In this document: in pieces, positions 52,453 through 60,630 of the stretch
How the letters are laid out: every line of letters starts with the position of its first letter
Position numbering within the stretch: position 1 is the stretch's first letter
NCBI GenBank assembly: GCA_036379935.1
Contig: DASVFT010000050.1
Span: 1-64,000, forward strand
DNA: 64,000 nt
Direction of reading: 5' to 3'
Origin: JAOPZW01 sp036379935
Lineage (GTDB): Bacteria; Actinomycetota; Thermoleophilia; Solirubrobacterales; Solirubrobacteraceae
Translations under genes and position numbers: made by a program
Notes under the pieces: model-generated
What the model was told of the DNA's origin: nothing
What the model saw: the letters and a program-made list of their open reading frames with translations, nothing else
The model's database searches: none

Positions 52453-54540
52453 TCAGCCGTCCGGGCTCGCGGCGGTCAGGAGGGCGGCGAGCTCGCGCAG
52501 CGCACGCTCGGCGTCCGGCCCGCGCGCCTCGAGGCGCAGCCGCGCGCCCGTGTCGGCGCCCAGCGCGAGAACGGCGAGCATGCTCGAGGCGTCGGCGCGC
52601 GCGCCGTCGTGGACGAGCGTCACGGCGGCGTCGAGCTCGGCCGCCCGCCGCACCAGCTCGTCCGCCGGCCGCGCGTGCAGCCCTTCGGGATGGGCGAGGA
52701 CGAGCTCCACCGCGAGCCCGCCGTCGGCGAGGCGCGCCGGAGCGAGCGGCTCGGCCTCGCCGCCCGGCGCGTCCGCCCGCACCTCGGTGCCGGCCAAACC
52801 GTCCGCGAGCGGCTCGGCGCCGCCGCCGGCGGGCTCGTGCGACAGGGCGAGCCGCACCGCGGGCGCGTCGGGCGCCGCGAGCGCCGCTTGGGCGCGGCGC
52901 TCGAGCTCGGAGAACGTCGTCGTGCCCAGACGCTCGCGGGTCGCGTCGAGCGCGGACGGGACCATCGAGAGCTCGTCGACGCCGAGCCCGGCGAGGGCCT
53001 GCTGGACGATCGGATCGGAGGCCGCCTCGCCGCACACCGCGACGTGCGAGCCGTGGCGCCGGACGGCGTCGACCACCATGGCCACCGCGCGCAGGAGCGC
53101 GGGGTGGCACGGATCGAGCAGCGCGGCCACGGCCGCGTTGTCGCGGTCGGCGGCCACCAGGTACTGGAGGAGGTCGTTGGTGCCGATCGACAGCAGGTCG
53201 CACCGCTGGGCCAGCTCCTCGGCGAGCAGGACGGCGGCGGGCGTCTCGATCATCGCCGCGATGGCGACGTCGCCGGTGGCGACTCCGGCGGCCTCGAGCT
53301 CCCGGCGACGGTCGCGCAACCGCTGGACGACCGCGTCGACCTCTCCGACGGACGACACCATCGGGACCATGACCGCGACCGGCCCCGCGGCGGCCGCGCG
53401 CAGGAGGGCGCGCAGCTGGGCGTCGAGGACGTCGGGGTGGCCGTCCCACAGGCGCACGCCGCGACGCCCGAGCATCGGGTTGGGCTCCGGCTCGAGCGCC
53501 AGGGCCGGCAGCGGCTTGTCGCCGCCCACGTCGAGCGTGCGGAAGACGACCCGGCGCCCGTCCATCGCCTCCACCGTCGCAGCGTAGGCGGCAGCCTGCT
53601 CGTCCTCGTCGGGGAGATCGGCGCGGCCGAAGAACAGCAGCTCGGTGCGGAAGAGGCCGATCTCGCTCGCGCCGGCCGCCGCCGCGCGGCGGGCCTGCTC
53701 CGCGGAGCCCACGTTGGCGGCCAGCGCGATCGTGTGTCCGTCGCGCGTGCGCGCGGGCAGGGCGGGCGAGGGGGCGGCCGCGCGCGCCTCGCGCACGCGA
53801 CGCTCGACCTCCGCGACGCGCTGCGCCGACGGATCGATCTCGACGGTCCCGGCGTCGCCGTCGACCACCACCGTCGTCCCCTCGGCCAGCGCGTCGATCG
53901 CGCTCCCCGCCTGTCCGACCGCGGGGATCCCGTACGTGCGCGCGAGGATCGCCGTGTGCGACGTCGGGCCGCCCGAGCCCAGGACGATCGCGCGCAGGCG
54001 CGCATGGTCGAGGGCCACCGCGTCGGACGGAGTAAGCTCTGAGGCCACGAGCACGGCGCCGTCCGGCAGCTCCGGCGCCCGCGCGTGCGCCGGCCCTCCG
54101 CGAAGCGCGGCGGCGAGCCGCGCGCCGACGTCGCGCACGTCGATCGCGCGCTCGCGCAGGCGCTCGACGCGCTGGGCCGCGAGCTCGACTGCCACCGCGT
54201 CCGCCGCGCGCAGCACCGCGGTGGCGGCGTCCTCGCGGTGCTCGCGCACGCGCGCGCACGCGGCGTCGAGCAGCGTGGCGTCGCGCGCGAGGCCGGCGTG
54301 GGCGCGCACGATCGCCCCCTCGACGGCATCTGCCGCCTGCGATGCCTGGCGGGCGAGCTCGGAGGCCAGCGTGGCGCTCGCCGCCCGCAGTCGCTCGCAC
54401 TCGGCAGCGACGGCGCCGGCGGCGACGTGCCGTGGCGCCGGGGCGCTCGGCGCGCTTTCCCATCGCACCACGCGGCCGACGGCGATGCCCGGCGATGCCG
54501 CACGCCCGCTGATCGTCATCGGTGCTGCCTTGCTCTCCAT
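52453..54540 (-). CDS. ptsI: PTS Enzyme I with a C-terminal HPr domain
   Basis: 695 residues from ATG 54540, with AAGGAG 5 bp upstream. Residues ~8-570 are Enzyme I: the phosphorylated His195 lies in GSGGPTSHTAILAR, and the PEP-binding barrel has EIGLFRTELLFFGR, LLSIGTNDLLQYLVAADRD and VAVCGEAASDP with the catalytic Cys. After a Gly/Ala/Pro linker (~575-610), residues ~610-695 are an HPr domain with the phospho-His at ~622 (HPEGLHARPA). Known fusions usually place HPr before Enzyme I, so this order is unusual. It starts the phosphate relay from PEP to the EIIA at 55678. Confidence 0.93.
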   Translation of the reverse strand: MESKAAPMTISGRAASPGIAVGRVVRWESAPSAPAPRHVAAGAVAAECERLRAASATLASELARQASQAADAVEGAIVRAHAGLARDATLLDAACARVREHREDAATAVLRAADAVAVELAAQRVERLRERAIDVRDVGARLAAALRGGPAHARAPELPDGAVLVASELTPSDAVALDHARLRAIVLGSGGPTSHTAILARTYGIPAVGQAGSAIDALAEGTTVVVDGDAGTVEIDPSAQRVAEVERRVREARAAAPSPALPARTRDGHTIALAANVGSAEQARRAAAAGASEIGLFRTELLFFGRADLPDEDEQAAAYAATVEAMDGRRVVFRTLDVGGDKPLPALALEPEPNPMLGRRGVRLWDGHPDVLDAQLRALLRAAAAGPVAVMVPMVSSVGEVDAVVQRLRDRRRELEAAGVATGDVAIAAMIETPAAVLLAEELAQRCDLLSIGTNDLLQYLVAADRDNAAVAALLDPCHPALLRAVAMVVDAVRRHGSHVAVCGEAASDPIVQQALAGLGVDELSMVPSALDATRERLGTTTFSELERRAQAALAAPDAPAVRLALSHEPAGGGAEPLADGLAGTEVRADAPGGEAEPLAPARLADGGLAVELVLAHPEGLHARPADELVRRAAELDAAVTLVHDGARADASSMLAVLALGADTGARLRLEARGPDAERALRELAALLTAASPDG

Positions 54541-54567
54541 GGGCTCCTTACCAGATCACAGAGCCTT

Positions 54568-54581
54568 GCACGATTTGCGCA
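54568..54581. promoter_or_regulatory. Candidate DeoR operator in the divergent PTS promoter region
   Basis: GCACGATTTGCGCA lies between the divergent ptsI (54540) and SIS-isomerase (54650) starts. It is inside a wider GAGCC/GGCTC inverted repeat (54561-54590). The same 14-mer with one change overlaps the start of the deoR gene at 58581-58594. Sharing between the two likely control points of one cluster suggests a repressor site. Confidence 0.55.
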
Positions 54582-54590
54582 GTGAGGCTC

Positions 54591-54613
54591 AAATATGCTC
54601 TAATATAAGCATT
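54591..54613. promoter_or_regulatory. AT-rich divergent promoter core of the PTS cluster
   Basis: A short AT-rich island in very GC-rich DNA. TAATAT at 54601-54606 is a plausible -10 for the rightward SIS-PTS operon, and CATATT on the other strand (54592-54597) for the leftward ptsI operon. ATGCT (54595-54599) and AGCAT (54608-54612) form an interrupted palindrome with an 8-nt spacer, a possible second operator. Confidence 0.45.
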
Positions 54614-54649
54614 GCCGCGCAGAAATGAGCACCGGCTGGCAAGAACGAC

Positions 54650-55663
54650 GTGACCGACGGACACCACACCTACGACGAGATCATCTCCCAGAGCGAGGTC
54701 TGGCCTGCCGTATTGGCCCACGTCAACGGCGTCGCGCTGCCGGCGCCGGACGCCTACGACGATGTCCTCATCACCGGCTGCGGTTCGACGCACTACCTGG
54801 CGCAGTGGGCCGCCGGTCGCTGCGGCGAGCTGCACGGCGTCCGCGCCGTCGCGCTGCCCGCCTCCGACCTCCTGGTCGCCCCGCAGGCCTGGCTGCGCGC
54901 AGGCCGCACGCTGCTGGTCGTCGTGTCGCGCTCCGGCGAGACGACCGAGTCGCTGCGCGCGGTGGCCGCGTTCCGCGAGCGCTGCGAGGGCGACGTCCTC
55001 GCCATCACGTGCGCTCCGGGCTCCGCTCTCGCGCTGACCGCCGACGCCACGCTCACCGCGCCCGACGCGCGCGAGTCGAGCTTCGCCCAGACCCGCACCT
55101 TCACCTCGATGATGCTCTGTGTGGCGCGATGGCTGCTGGGCCGCGCCGATCGCACGGTCGGCGAGGCGCTCGCGGTCGCGTGCGGCGACACGCTCCAGGC
55201 CTCCGAAGGGCTCGTGGACGCCCTGGCCTCCGACCGGGTGCGCAGCTTCTTCTTCCTCGGCTCGGGCGCCCGCTACGGCCTGGCCTGCGAGGCCATGCTC
55301 AAGATGACCGAGATGGCGCTCGCGCCGGCGAAGGCGTTCCACACGCTCGAGCTCCGTCATGGCCCGATCTCGATCGTCGACGACGGCAGCGCCGTCATCG
55401 CGCTGCTCGACGAGTCCGCCGGGCTCGAGGCGGCCGTGCTGTCGGACATGGCGCGACTCGGAGCGCGCACCGCTGCGCTGGCCCCGGCGCCGGTCGGCGC
55501 GGCGGACGAGACGCTCGTCCTCGCCGAGGACGTCCCGCCCGTCTGGCGCGACGTCCTCTACCTGCCCGCGCTGCAGATGGCCGCCTACCAGCGGGCGGTG
55601 CGCGCCGGCCTGGATCCCGATCGTCCGGCGAACCTCGACCCCGTCGTGGTCCTCGACGACTGA
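54650..55663 (+). CDS. Double-SIS sugar-phosphate isomerase/deaminase (AgaS/GlmS-like)
   Basis: 337 residues from GTG 54650. Two SIS domains: VLITGCGSTHYLAQWAAGRC with VVSRSGETTESLRA in the first, and FFFLGSGARYGLACEAMLKM with HTLELRHGPISIV in the second. The E-x-x-H-G-P motif is shared with GlmS and AgaS/NagB-II deaminases. There is no glutaminase domain, so it would deaminate/isomerise an amino-sugar phosphate rather than make one. First gene of the rightward PTS operon; the stop TGA lies 14 bp before the EIIA start. Confidence 0.85.
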   Translation: MTDGHHTYDEIISQSEVWPAVLAHVNGVALPAPDAYDDVLITGCGSTHYLAQWAAGRCGELHGVRAVALPASDLLVAPQAWLRAGRTLLVVVSRSGETTESLRAVAAFRERCEGDVLAITCAPGSALALTADATLTAPDARESSFAQTRTFTSMMLCVARWLLGRADRTVGEALAVACGDTLQASEGLVDALASDRVRSFFFLGSGARYGLACEAMLKMTEMALAPAKAFHTLELRHGPISIVDDGSAVIALLDESAGLEAAVLSDMARLGARTAALAPAPVGAADETLVLAEDVPPVWRDVLYLPALQMAAYQRAVRAGLDPDRPANLDPVVVLDD

Positions 55664-55677
55664 TGGAGGGCGCGACC

Positions 55678-56121
55678 ATGGAACCGCTGACCGAGCACGT
55701 TGCCGCCAGGGCCGACGCCGCCGACTGGCGCGCCGCCGTGCGCCTCGCCGGCGACCTGCTCGTGAGCGCGGGTCTGGCGACGGCCGAGTACGCGGGCGCG
55801 ATGGAGGAGGCCCGGGAGGAGCTCGGCCCCTACATGGTGATCGCGCCCGGTGTCGCCATGCCCCATGCGCGGCCGGAACGCGGCGTGCTCGCTCCCGGGG
55901 TCGCGGTCGTGACGCTCGTCACGCCCGTGGCCTTCGGCCATGCCGCCAACGACCCGGTCGACGTGGTCATCGCCTTCGCCGCCGAGGACAAGTCCGCGCA
56001 CCTCGCGACGCTGCAGCGCATCGCCGCGCTCGTCACCGATCCGGACGCGCTGAGCGCGGTCCGCGGTGCCCACGACGACGGCGAGCTGCGGGCCGCGCTC
56101 GCCACGAGGAGGACCGCATGA
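55678..56121 (+). CDS. PTS EIIA (fructose/mannitol/ascorbate superfamily type 2)
   Basis: 147 residues from ATG 55678, chosen for the GGAGGG site 8 bp upstream; an ATG at 55663 overlapping the isomerase stop is an alternative. The active-site His is in VIAPGVAMPHARPERG, in PTS_EIIA_2 context (LVTPVAFGHAANDPVDVVIA). It takes phosphate from the HPr domain of the Enzyme I fusion and passes it to the EIIB at 56118. The stop overlaps the EIIB start (ATGA). Confidence 0.92.
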   Translation: MEPLTEHVAARADAADWRAAVRLAGDLLVSAGLATAEYAGAMEEAREELGPYMVIAPGVAMPHARPERGVLAPGVAVVTLVTPVAFGHAANDPVDVVIAFAAEDKSAHLATLQRIAALVTDPDALSAVRGAHDDGELRAALATRRTA

Positions 56122-56396
56122 TCCGGATTGCGACCGTGTGCGGGATGGGCTTCGGCACGAGCATGATGCTCAAGCTGACGATCCAGCAGATCCTGCGCGA
56201 CGAGGGCATCGACGCGAAGGTCGACCCGGTCGACCTCGGATCGTTCAAGACGATGCCGGCGGACGTGGTGGTGGCGCCCACGGACATGGGAGCGCAGGTG
56301 TCGGGCACGCCGGCGCGCGTGGTCCTGATCGACAACCTGATCGACAAGGACGAGATCCGCCGCAAGGTGGTCGCGGTGCTGCGCGCGGAGGGCTAG
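56118..56396 (+). CDS. PTS EIIB (ascorbate/galactitol type, lactose/cellobiose-like fold)
   Basis: 92 residues from ATG 56118 with GAGGAGG just upstream. The phospho-cysteine is in the N-terminal P-loop-like motif RIATVCGMGFGTSMMLKLTI, typical of SgaB/UlaB and GatB subunits. It receives phosphate from EIIA and phosphorylates the incoming sugar at the EIIC below. It is 51 bp upstream of the EIIC gene. Confidence 0.92.
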   Translation: MIRIATVCGMGFGTSMMLKLTIQQILRDEGIDAKVDPVDLGSFKTMPADVVVAPTDMGAQVSGTPARVVLIDNLIDKDEIRRKVVAVLRAEG

Positions 56397-56447
56397 CGCG
56401 GTCATCGCTCGGCAGGCAACGAGGGTCAACCAGGAGAGAGAGGGACG

Positions 56448-57776
56448 ATGGACGTAGTGAGGTTCTTCGTGGAGCTGCTCAAGCTCCCGGCGATCGTGGT
56501 GGGGCTGATCGCTCTGATCGGCCTCGTCGCCCAGCGCAAGCGAGTGGGCGAGGTGGTGACCGGCACGCTGAAGACGACGCTCAGCCTGCTGATCATCGGC
56601 GGTGGGATCGGCGTGCTCATCAACGCCCTGCTCCCGATCCAGACGATGTTCGAGCTCGGCATCGACAAGAATCGCTTCGACACGTTCGTGACGTTCGACG
56701 AGGCGGTCGTGAGCGCGGTCCAGAACGCGAACGTCGGCGACATCGGCGTCCTCATCGGCTGGACGCTGCTGTTCGGCTACGCCTTCCACCTGTTCCTCGC
56801 GCGCGTGACGCCGTTCCGCTACGTCTACCTGACCGGCCACATGATCTGGATCCACGCCGGCGCCTACGCGATCCTCTACGACAGCTTCGGCCTCCCGAAG
56901 GGCCTGACCGTCGTGCTCGCCTCGCTGACCTTCGGGACCTACATGACGCTCGCGCCGGCGGCCGCGCAGCCGGTCATGCGGCGGATCACCGGAACCGACG
57001 AGGTCGCCTTCGGCCATGGCCAGACGATCCTCAACCTCGTGGCGGCGGGGGCCGGGAAGGTGGTGGGCAAGGGCAGCCGCACGACCGAGGAGATGCGCGT
57101 CCCGGAGGGGTTGAACTTCTTCCGCGACATCGCGGTCTCCACCACCATCGTCATGCTCGTCGTGGCCTACGCCGCCGCCCTGCTGGCGATCGGCCAGGTC
57201 GGCGTGGACGGCTTCTTGAAGGCGTTCGGGGAGCAGATCCCCAAGGGCCAGAGCTGGGTCGTCTTCACGCTCCTGCAGGCGCTCGGCTTCACCGCCGGGA
57301 TGCTGATCCTGCTCTTCGGCGTGCGCATGCTCATCGCCGAGATCGTGCCCGCGTTCCACGGGATCGCCGAGCGCCTGATTCCCGGCGCTCGCCCCGCCCT
57401 CGACGTGCCCGTGATCTTCCCGTTCGCCCCGAACGCGCTGATCGTCGGCCTCATCTCCGGGCTCATCGGCCAGATCGTCGGCATGGTGGCGCTGGTCGCC
57501 ATCGGCTGGCCGGTGCCGATCCCGAGCATGATCGTGGCCTTCTTCGCGTCGGGGGCCGGAGCCATCTTCGGCAACGCCACCGGAGGACGCCGCGGCGCCT
57601 GGCTGGGCGGCTTTTTGTGGGGCTTCCTCGGCTGGCTGATCATCAGCTACGCCTACCATGAGCAGGTCTTCGGAAACCTGAACCAGATGGGCGCCAAGGG
57701 GCTCGCCTTCACGGTCCCCGACGCGATCGTGCCGGGCATCATCATCCACTGGATCGCGCAGCTCTTCGGAGCCTGA
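56448..57776 (+). CDS. PTS EIIC, ascorbate (UlaA/SgaT) family
   Basis: 442 residues from ATG 56448, preceded by GGAGAGAGAGGGA. About eleven membrane segments. LKTTLSLLIIGGGIGVLINA, LTGHMIWIHAGAYAILYDSF and GFTAGMLILLFGVRMLIAEI are UlaA-family features. Known members carry L-ascorbate, but the neighbours here are not ascorbate genes (no lactonase, decarboxylase or epimerase). The actual substrate is probably an amino sugar, as judged from the deacetylase, deaminase and kinase. The alternative is a sugar acid or pentitol. Confidence 0.9.
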   Translation: MDVVRFFVELLKLPAIVVGLIALIGLVAQRKRVGEVVTGTLKTTLSLLIIGGGIGVLINALLPIQTMFELGIDKNRFDTFVTFDEAVVSAVQNANVGDIGVLIGWTLLFGYAFHLFLARVTPFRYVYLTGHMIWIHAGAYAILYDSFGLPKGLTVVLASLTFGTYMTLAPAAAQPVMRRITGTDEVAFGHGQTILNLVAAGAGKVVGKGSRTTEEMRVPEGLNFFRDIAVSTTIVMLVVAYAAALLAIGQVGVDGFLKAFGEQIPKGQSWVVFTLLQALGFTAGMLILLFGVRMLIAEIVPAFHGIAERLIPGARPALDVPVIFPFAPNALIVGLISGLIGQIVGMVALVAIGWPVPIPSMIVAFFASGAGAIFGNATGGRRGAWLGGFLWGFLGWLIISYAYHEQVFGNLNQMGAKGLAFTVPDAIVPGIIIHWIAQLFGA

Positions 57777-57804
57777 GCGGTTCGACGACCAAAGGAGAAC
57801 GGCA

Positions 57805-58554
57805 GTGGCGAGCGAGCTCGCACCGCGCTACCTCGACGCGATCATCGGCCTGTTGGAGCGCGTGCGCGACGAGGAGCAGGAGAACCTCGCCACTGCGGCG
57901 GAGGCGATCGCTGAGGCGATCGCCTCCGGGCACCGGGTGTTTGCCTTCGGCTGCTCGCACTCGTCGCTGCCGGTGCAGGACATCGTCTATCGGGCCGGCG
58001 GCCTGATGCTCGTCAACCCGCTGTTCGGCCCCGGGATCGCCGCGCTGGACACGCGCCCGACGACGCTCGGGACCGCCATCGAGAAGCTCCCCGGCTACGC
58101 CACGGCGCTGCTCGACAACAGCCCGGTGCGGGCCGGCGACGTGGTCCTCGTGGTGTCGGTCTCCGGCCGCAACGCCGTGCCCATCGAGTTGGCGCAGGTC
58201 GCGCGCGAGCGCGGAGCGACCGTGATCGGCGTGACGTCGCTGGCCTACAGCGACGCCGTCGAGTCCCGCCACGAATCGGGCCTGAAGATGAAGGACCTCT
58301 GCGACCTCGTGCTCGACAACAAGGTCGCTCCGGGCGATGCGATCCTCGAGCACGAGGCCGTGCCGCAGCGCTTCTGCCCCGGGTCGGGCGTGACCTCGAC
58401 GGCGCTCCTGCACGCGCTCATGGCCGCCACCATCGAGCGGCTGGTCGCCCGCGGGATCGAGCCGCCGGTGTTCCTGGCCGCCAACGTCGACGGCGGCGCC
58501 GAGTGGAACGACCGGCTCCTCGCCGAGCACCTCGAGCGGATCTTCTACCTCTAG
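57805..58554 (+). CDS. Single-SIS protein, UPF0309 family
   Basis: 249 residues from GTG 57805, with AAAGGAGAA upstream. SIS fold with HRVFAFGCSHSSLPVQDIVY, VVLVVSVSGRNAVPIELAQV and VIGVTSLAYSDAVESRH, like UPF0309/phosphoheptose-isomerase-type proteins, often found beside PTS and N-acetyl-sugar genes. It probably isomerises or binds a sugar phosphate; no reaction is proven for the family. It follows the EIIC by 28 bp. Confidence 0.82.
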   Translation: MASELAPRYLDAIIGLLERVRDEEQENLATAAEAIAEAIASGHRVFAFGCSHSSLPVQDIVYRAGGLMLVNPLFGPGIAALDTRPTTLGTAIEKLPGYATALLDNSPVRAGDVVLVVSVSGRNAVPIELAQVARERGATVIGVTSLAYSDAVESRHESGLKMKDLCDLVLDNKVAPGDAILEHEAVPQRFCPGSGVTSTALLHALMAATIERLVARGIEPPVFLAANVDGGAEWNDRLLAEHLERIFYL

Positions 58555-58580
58555 CCGACCGCGCAGCGGCGCGCGGCTTG

Positions 58581-58594
58581 GCACGATGTGCGCA
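58581..58594. promoter_or_regulatory. Candidate DeoR autoregulatory operator over the deoR start
   Basis: GCACGATGTGCGCA differs at one base from the element at 54568. It contains the perfect dyad GCAC-GAT-GTGC and overlaps the first bases of the deoR coding region (GTG 58588, ATG 58594). Confidence 0.5.
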
Positions 58595-59379
58595 TGGGTC
58601 GGTACGAGCGCTGGAACCTGCTGCTTGAGCTCCTGGCCCGCGACGGGCAGCTGAGCGTCGACGACGCGGCGCGGGAGCTGGCGGTCTCGACCGCCACCAT
58701 CAGGCGTGACTTCGAGGAGCTCGCGCGTCAGCAGATGCTCACGCGGACGCGCGGAGGGGCGGTGGGCAACACGGTGGCCTATGACCTGCCGCTGCGCTAC
58801 AAGACCGCGCGGCACGCGTCGGAGAAGGAGCGGATCGGGCGCGCCGCGGCGGGGATGGTGGGCGCGGGCGCGGTCGTCGGCCTCAACGGCGGCACGACCA
58901 CCACCGACGTGGCGCGGGCGCTCGCGCTGCGCACGGACCTCAACGGCTCGCGCGAAGCCGGCAAGCTGACGGTCGTCACCAACGCGCTCAACATCGCCAA
59001 CGAGCTCGCCGTTCGCCAGCACGTGAAGATCGTCGTCACCGGGGGAATACCGCGGGCGCAGTCCTACGAGCTGGTCGGCCCTCTCGCGCGGCTCGTGCTC
59101 GAGGAGGTCAGCCTCGACGTGGCCTTCATCGGCGTCGACGGGATCAACACGGCCGTGGGCGCCACGACGCACAACGAGGAGGAGGCCAGCGTCAACCAGC
59201 TGATCGTGCAGCGCGCGGCGAAGGTGGTCGTCGTGGCCGACAGCTCGAAGCTCGGTCGCCAGGCCTTCGCGCGGATCTGCGGACTGGACGAGCTCGACGG
59301 CCTCATCACCGATCGACCGGACGACATGGAGGAGATCCAGCGCCTCGAGGAGGCGGGCGTGACGGTCACGCTCGTCTAG
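58594..59379 (+). CDS. DeoR/GlpR-family transcriptional repressor
   Basis: 261 residues from ATG 58594 (GTG 58588 is possible). N-terminal winged HTH: LSVDDAARELAVSTATIRRD followed by QMLTRTRGGAV, typical of DeoR. The C-terminal sensor domain (VVGLNGGTTTTDVARALALR, DVAFIGVDGI, VVVVADSSKLGRQAFARICG) binds a phosphorylated sugar in this family. It closes the PTS operon 39 bp after the SIS gene and is the likely repressor of both arms, with candidate sites at 54568 and 58581. Inducer unknown. Confidence 0.92.
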   Translation: MGRYERWNLLLELLARDGQLSVDDAARELAVSTATIRRDFEELARQQMLTRTRGGAVGNTVAYDLPLRYKTARHASEKERIGRAAAGMVGAGAVVGLNGGTTTTDVARALALRTDLNGSREAGKLTVVTNALNIANELAVRQHVKIVVTGGIPRAQSYELVGPLARLVLEEVSLDVAFIGVDGINTAVGATTHNEEEASVNQLIVQRAAKVVVVADSSKLGRQAFARICGLDELDGLITDRPDDMEEIQRLEEAGVTVTLV

Positions 59380-59396
59380 CGCGCGGCGCCGGCCTC

Positions 59397-59771
59397 CTAG
59401 CGGTCGCGGTCGACGTCGGCCTGCGGGGCCGCCGTGGCGGCGTCCTTCAGGTCGGGCTCGGCGTCTGCGGGCAGGTCGGGCCCGCCGTCGGTCACGGCGT
59501 CGGCGTTGTCGCCGCCCGCGGGGTCGATGCCGTCCTCGGTCGCCGGCTCGTCCGAGCCGGTGGTCTGCCCGAGCACCGAGCTCTTGAGCTCAGGATCCTC
59601 ATCCAGCATCTCTCGCGGCGCGTCGGACCCGCCCAGCTCGGCGGGCACGAGGCCGTCCTGCGCGGTGCGCGCCCACTCGCCCTTCTCGCGCGCCTCGGCT
59701 TCCCCTGGCGTGGGGCCGCCCCGCTGCTCGCTCGGCTTCTGCGAGCCCTGCTCGTCGCCACTGCCAGCCAT
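59397..59771 (-). CDS. Acidic, low-complexity hypothetical protein
   Basis: 124 residues from ATG 59771, with AAGGAGG 6 bp upstream, a strong start. Composition is dominated by Asp, Glu, Gly, Ala and Pro; no hydrophobic core, membrane segment or signal peptide. It is predicted to be intrinsically disordered. No family is recognised. It lies alone between the DeoR gene (convergent) and the methyltransferase (divergent). The good ribosome site is the main reason to accept it. Confidence 0.6.
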   Translation of the reverse strand: MAGSGDEQGSQKPSEQRGGPTPGEAEAREKGEWARTAQDGLVPAELGGSDAPREMLDEDPELKSSVLGQTTGSDEPATEDGIDPAGGDNADAVTDGGPDLPADAEPDLKDAATAAPQADVDRDR

Positions 59772-59874
59772 GAATCCTCCTTGCGGTCGGTACGTCGGGT
59801 GCAGGAGCACGCTGTACCCGCGTCAGCTCCCAAGCAGCCGCACGCCGGGGCGCGCCGACTAGGGTCCGCCGTGC

Positions 59875-60630
59875 GTGACGGCCGCCTACGACGAGATCGG
59901 ACGGGACTACGGTGAGTACCGCCGCGCTGATCCGCGCCTCGCCGCCGCGATCTGGGCCGCGCTCGGCAACGCTCGCAGCGTCATCAACGTCGGCGCGGGC
60001 AGCGGCTCCTACGAGCCGGCGGACCGCGACGTCCTGGCCGTCGAGCCATCGGCGGTGATGATCGCTCAACGCCCGCCCGGCGCCGCGCGGGCACTGCAGG
60101 CCACCGCCGAGTCGCTTCCGCTCTACGACGACTCGTTCGACGCTGCTATGGCGGTCCTGACGCTTCAGCACTGGACCGACGTCGAGCAGGGCCTGGCCGA
60201 GCTCTCTCGTGTCGCGCGGCAGCGGATCGTCCTCGTCACCATGGACGTCGAGCAACTCGGTGAGCACTGGCTCATCCGCGACTACATCCCCGAGACGCTC
60301 GCCACCCAGGCGGTGGCCTTCCCGTCCATCAGCTCCCTCGAGCGAGCGCTCCCCGGCGCCTCCGTCTCGGTTCTGGCAGTCCCCCGCGACTGCACCGACC
60401 GGTTCATGGCCGCCCTGTGGGCACGACCCGAGGACTACTTCGATCCGCGCCTCCGCAACGCGACCTCCGCCTGGCATGAGCTCCCGGACCAGATCGTCGA
60501 GCGGGCGCTCGGCACGCTTCGCTGCGACCTCGACAGCGGACGCTGGGACGAGCGCTACGGCCACCTGCGCCGCATGCCTGAGCTCGACGTCGGCCTGCGC
60601 ATCGTCTGCGCCGAGCTCGGTGCGGGCTAG
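59875..60630 (+). CDS. Class I SAM-dependent methyltransferase
   Basis: 251 residues from GTG 59875. Motif I is SVINVGAGSGSYEPADRDVL, followed by ATAESLPLYDDSFDAAMAVL and VLTLQHWTDVEQGLAELSRV, the pattern of the UbiE/Methyltransf_11 family. It would methylate a small molecule; the acceptor is unknown. TAGGGT lies 9 nt upstream. The stop overlaps the convergent vapC-like gene by 4 bp. Confidence 0.85.
   Translation: MTAAYDEIGRDYGEYRRADPRLAAAIWAALGNARSVINVGAGSGSYEPADRDVLAVEPSAVMIAQRPPGAARALQATAESLPLYDDSFDAAMAVLTLQHWTDVEQGLAELSRVARQRIVLVTMDVEQLGEHWLIRDYIPETLATQAVAFPSISSLERALPGASVSVLAVPRDCTDRFMAALWARPEDYFDPRLRNATSAWHELPDQIVERALGTLRCDLDSGRWDERYGHLRRMPELDVGLRIVCAELGAG

Noticed and set aside
50394..54540. 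Possible complete fructose PTS (FruK beside Enzyme I)
   Set aside because: No FruA-type permease is present and the intervening gene is an NagA-type deacetylase, so an amino-sugar route fits better.
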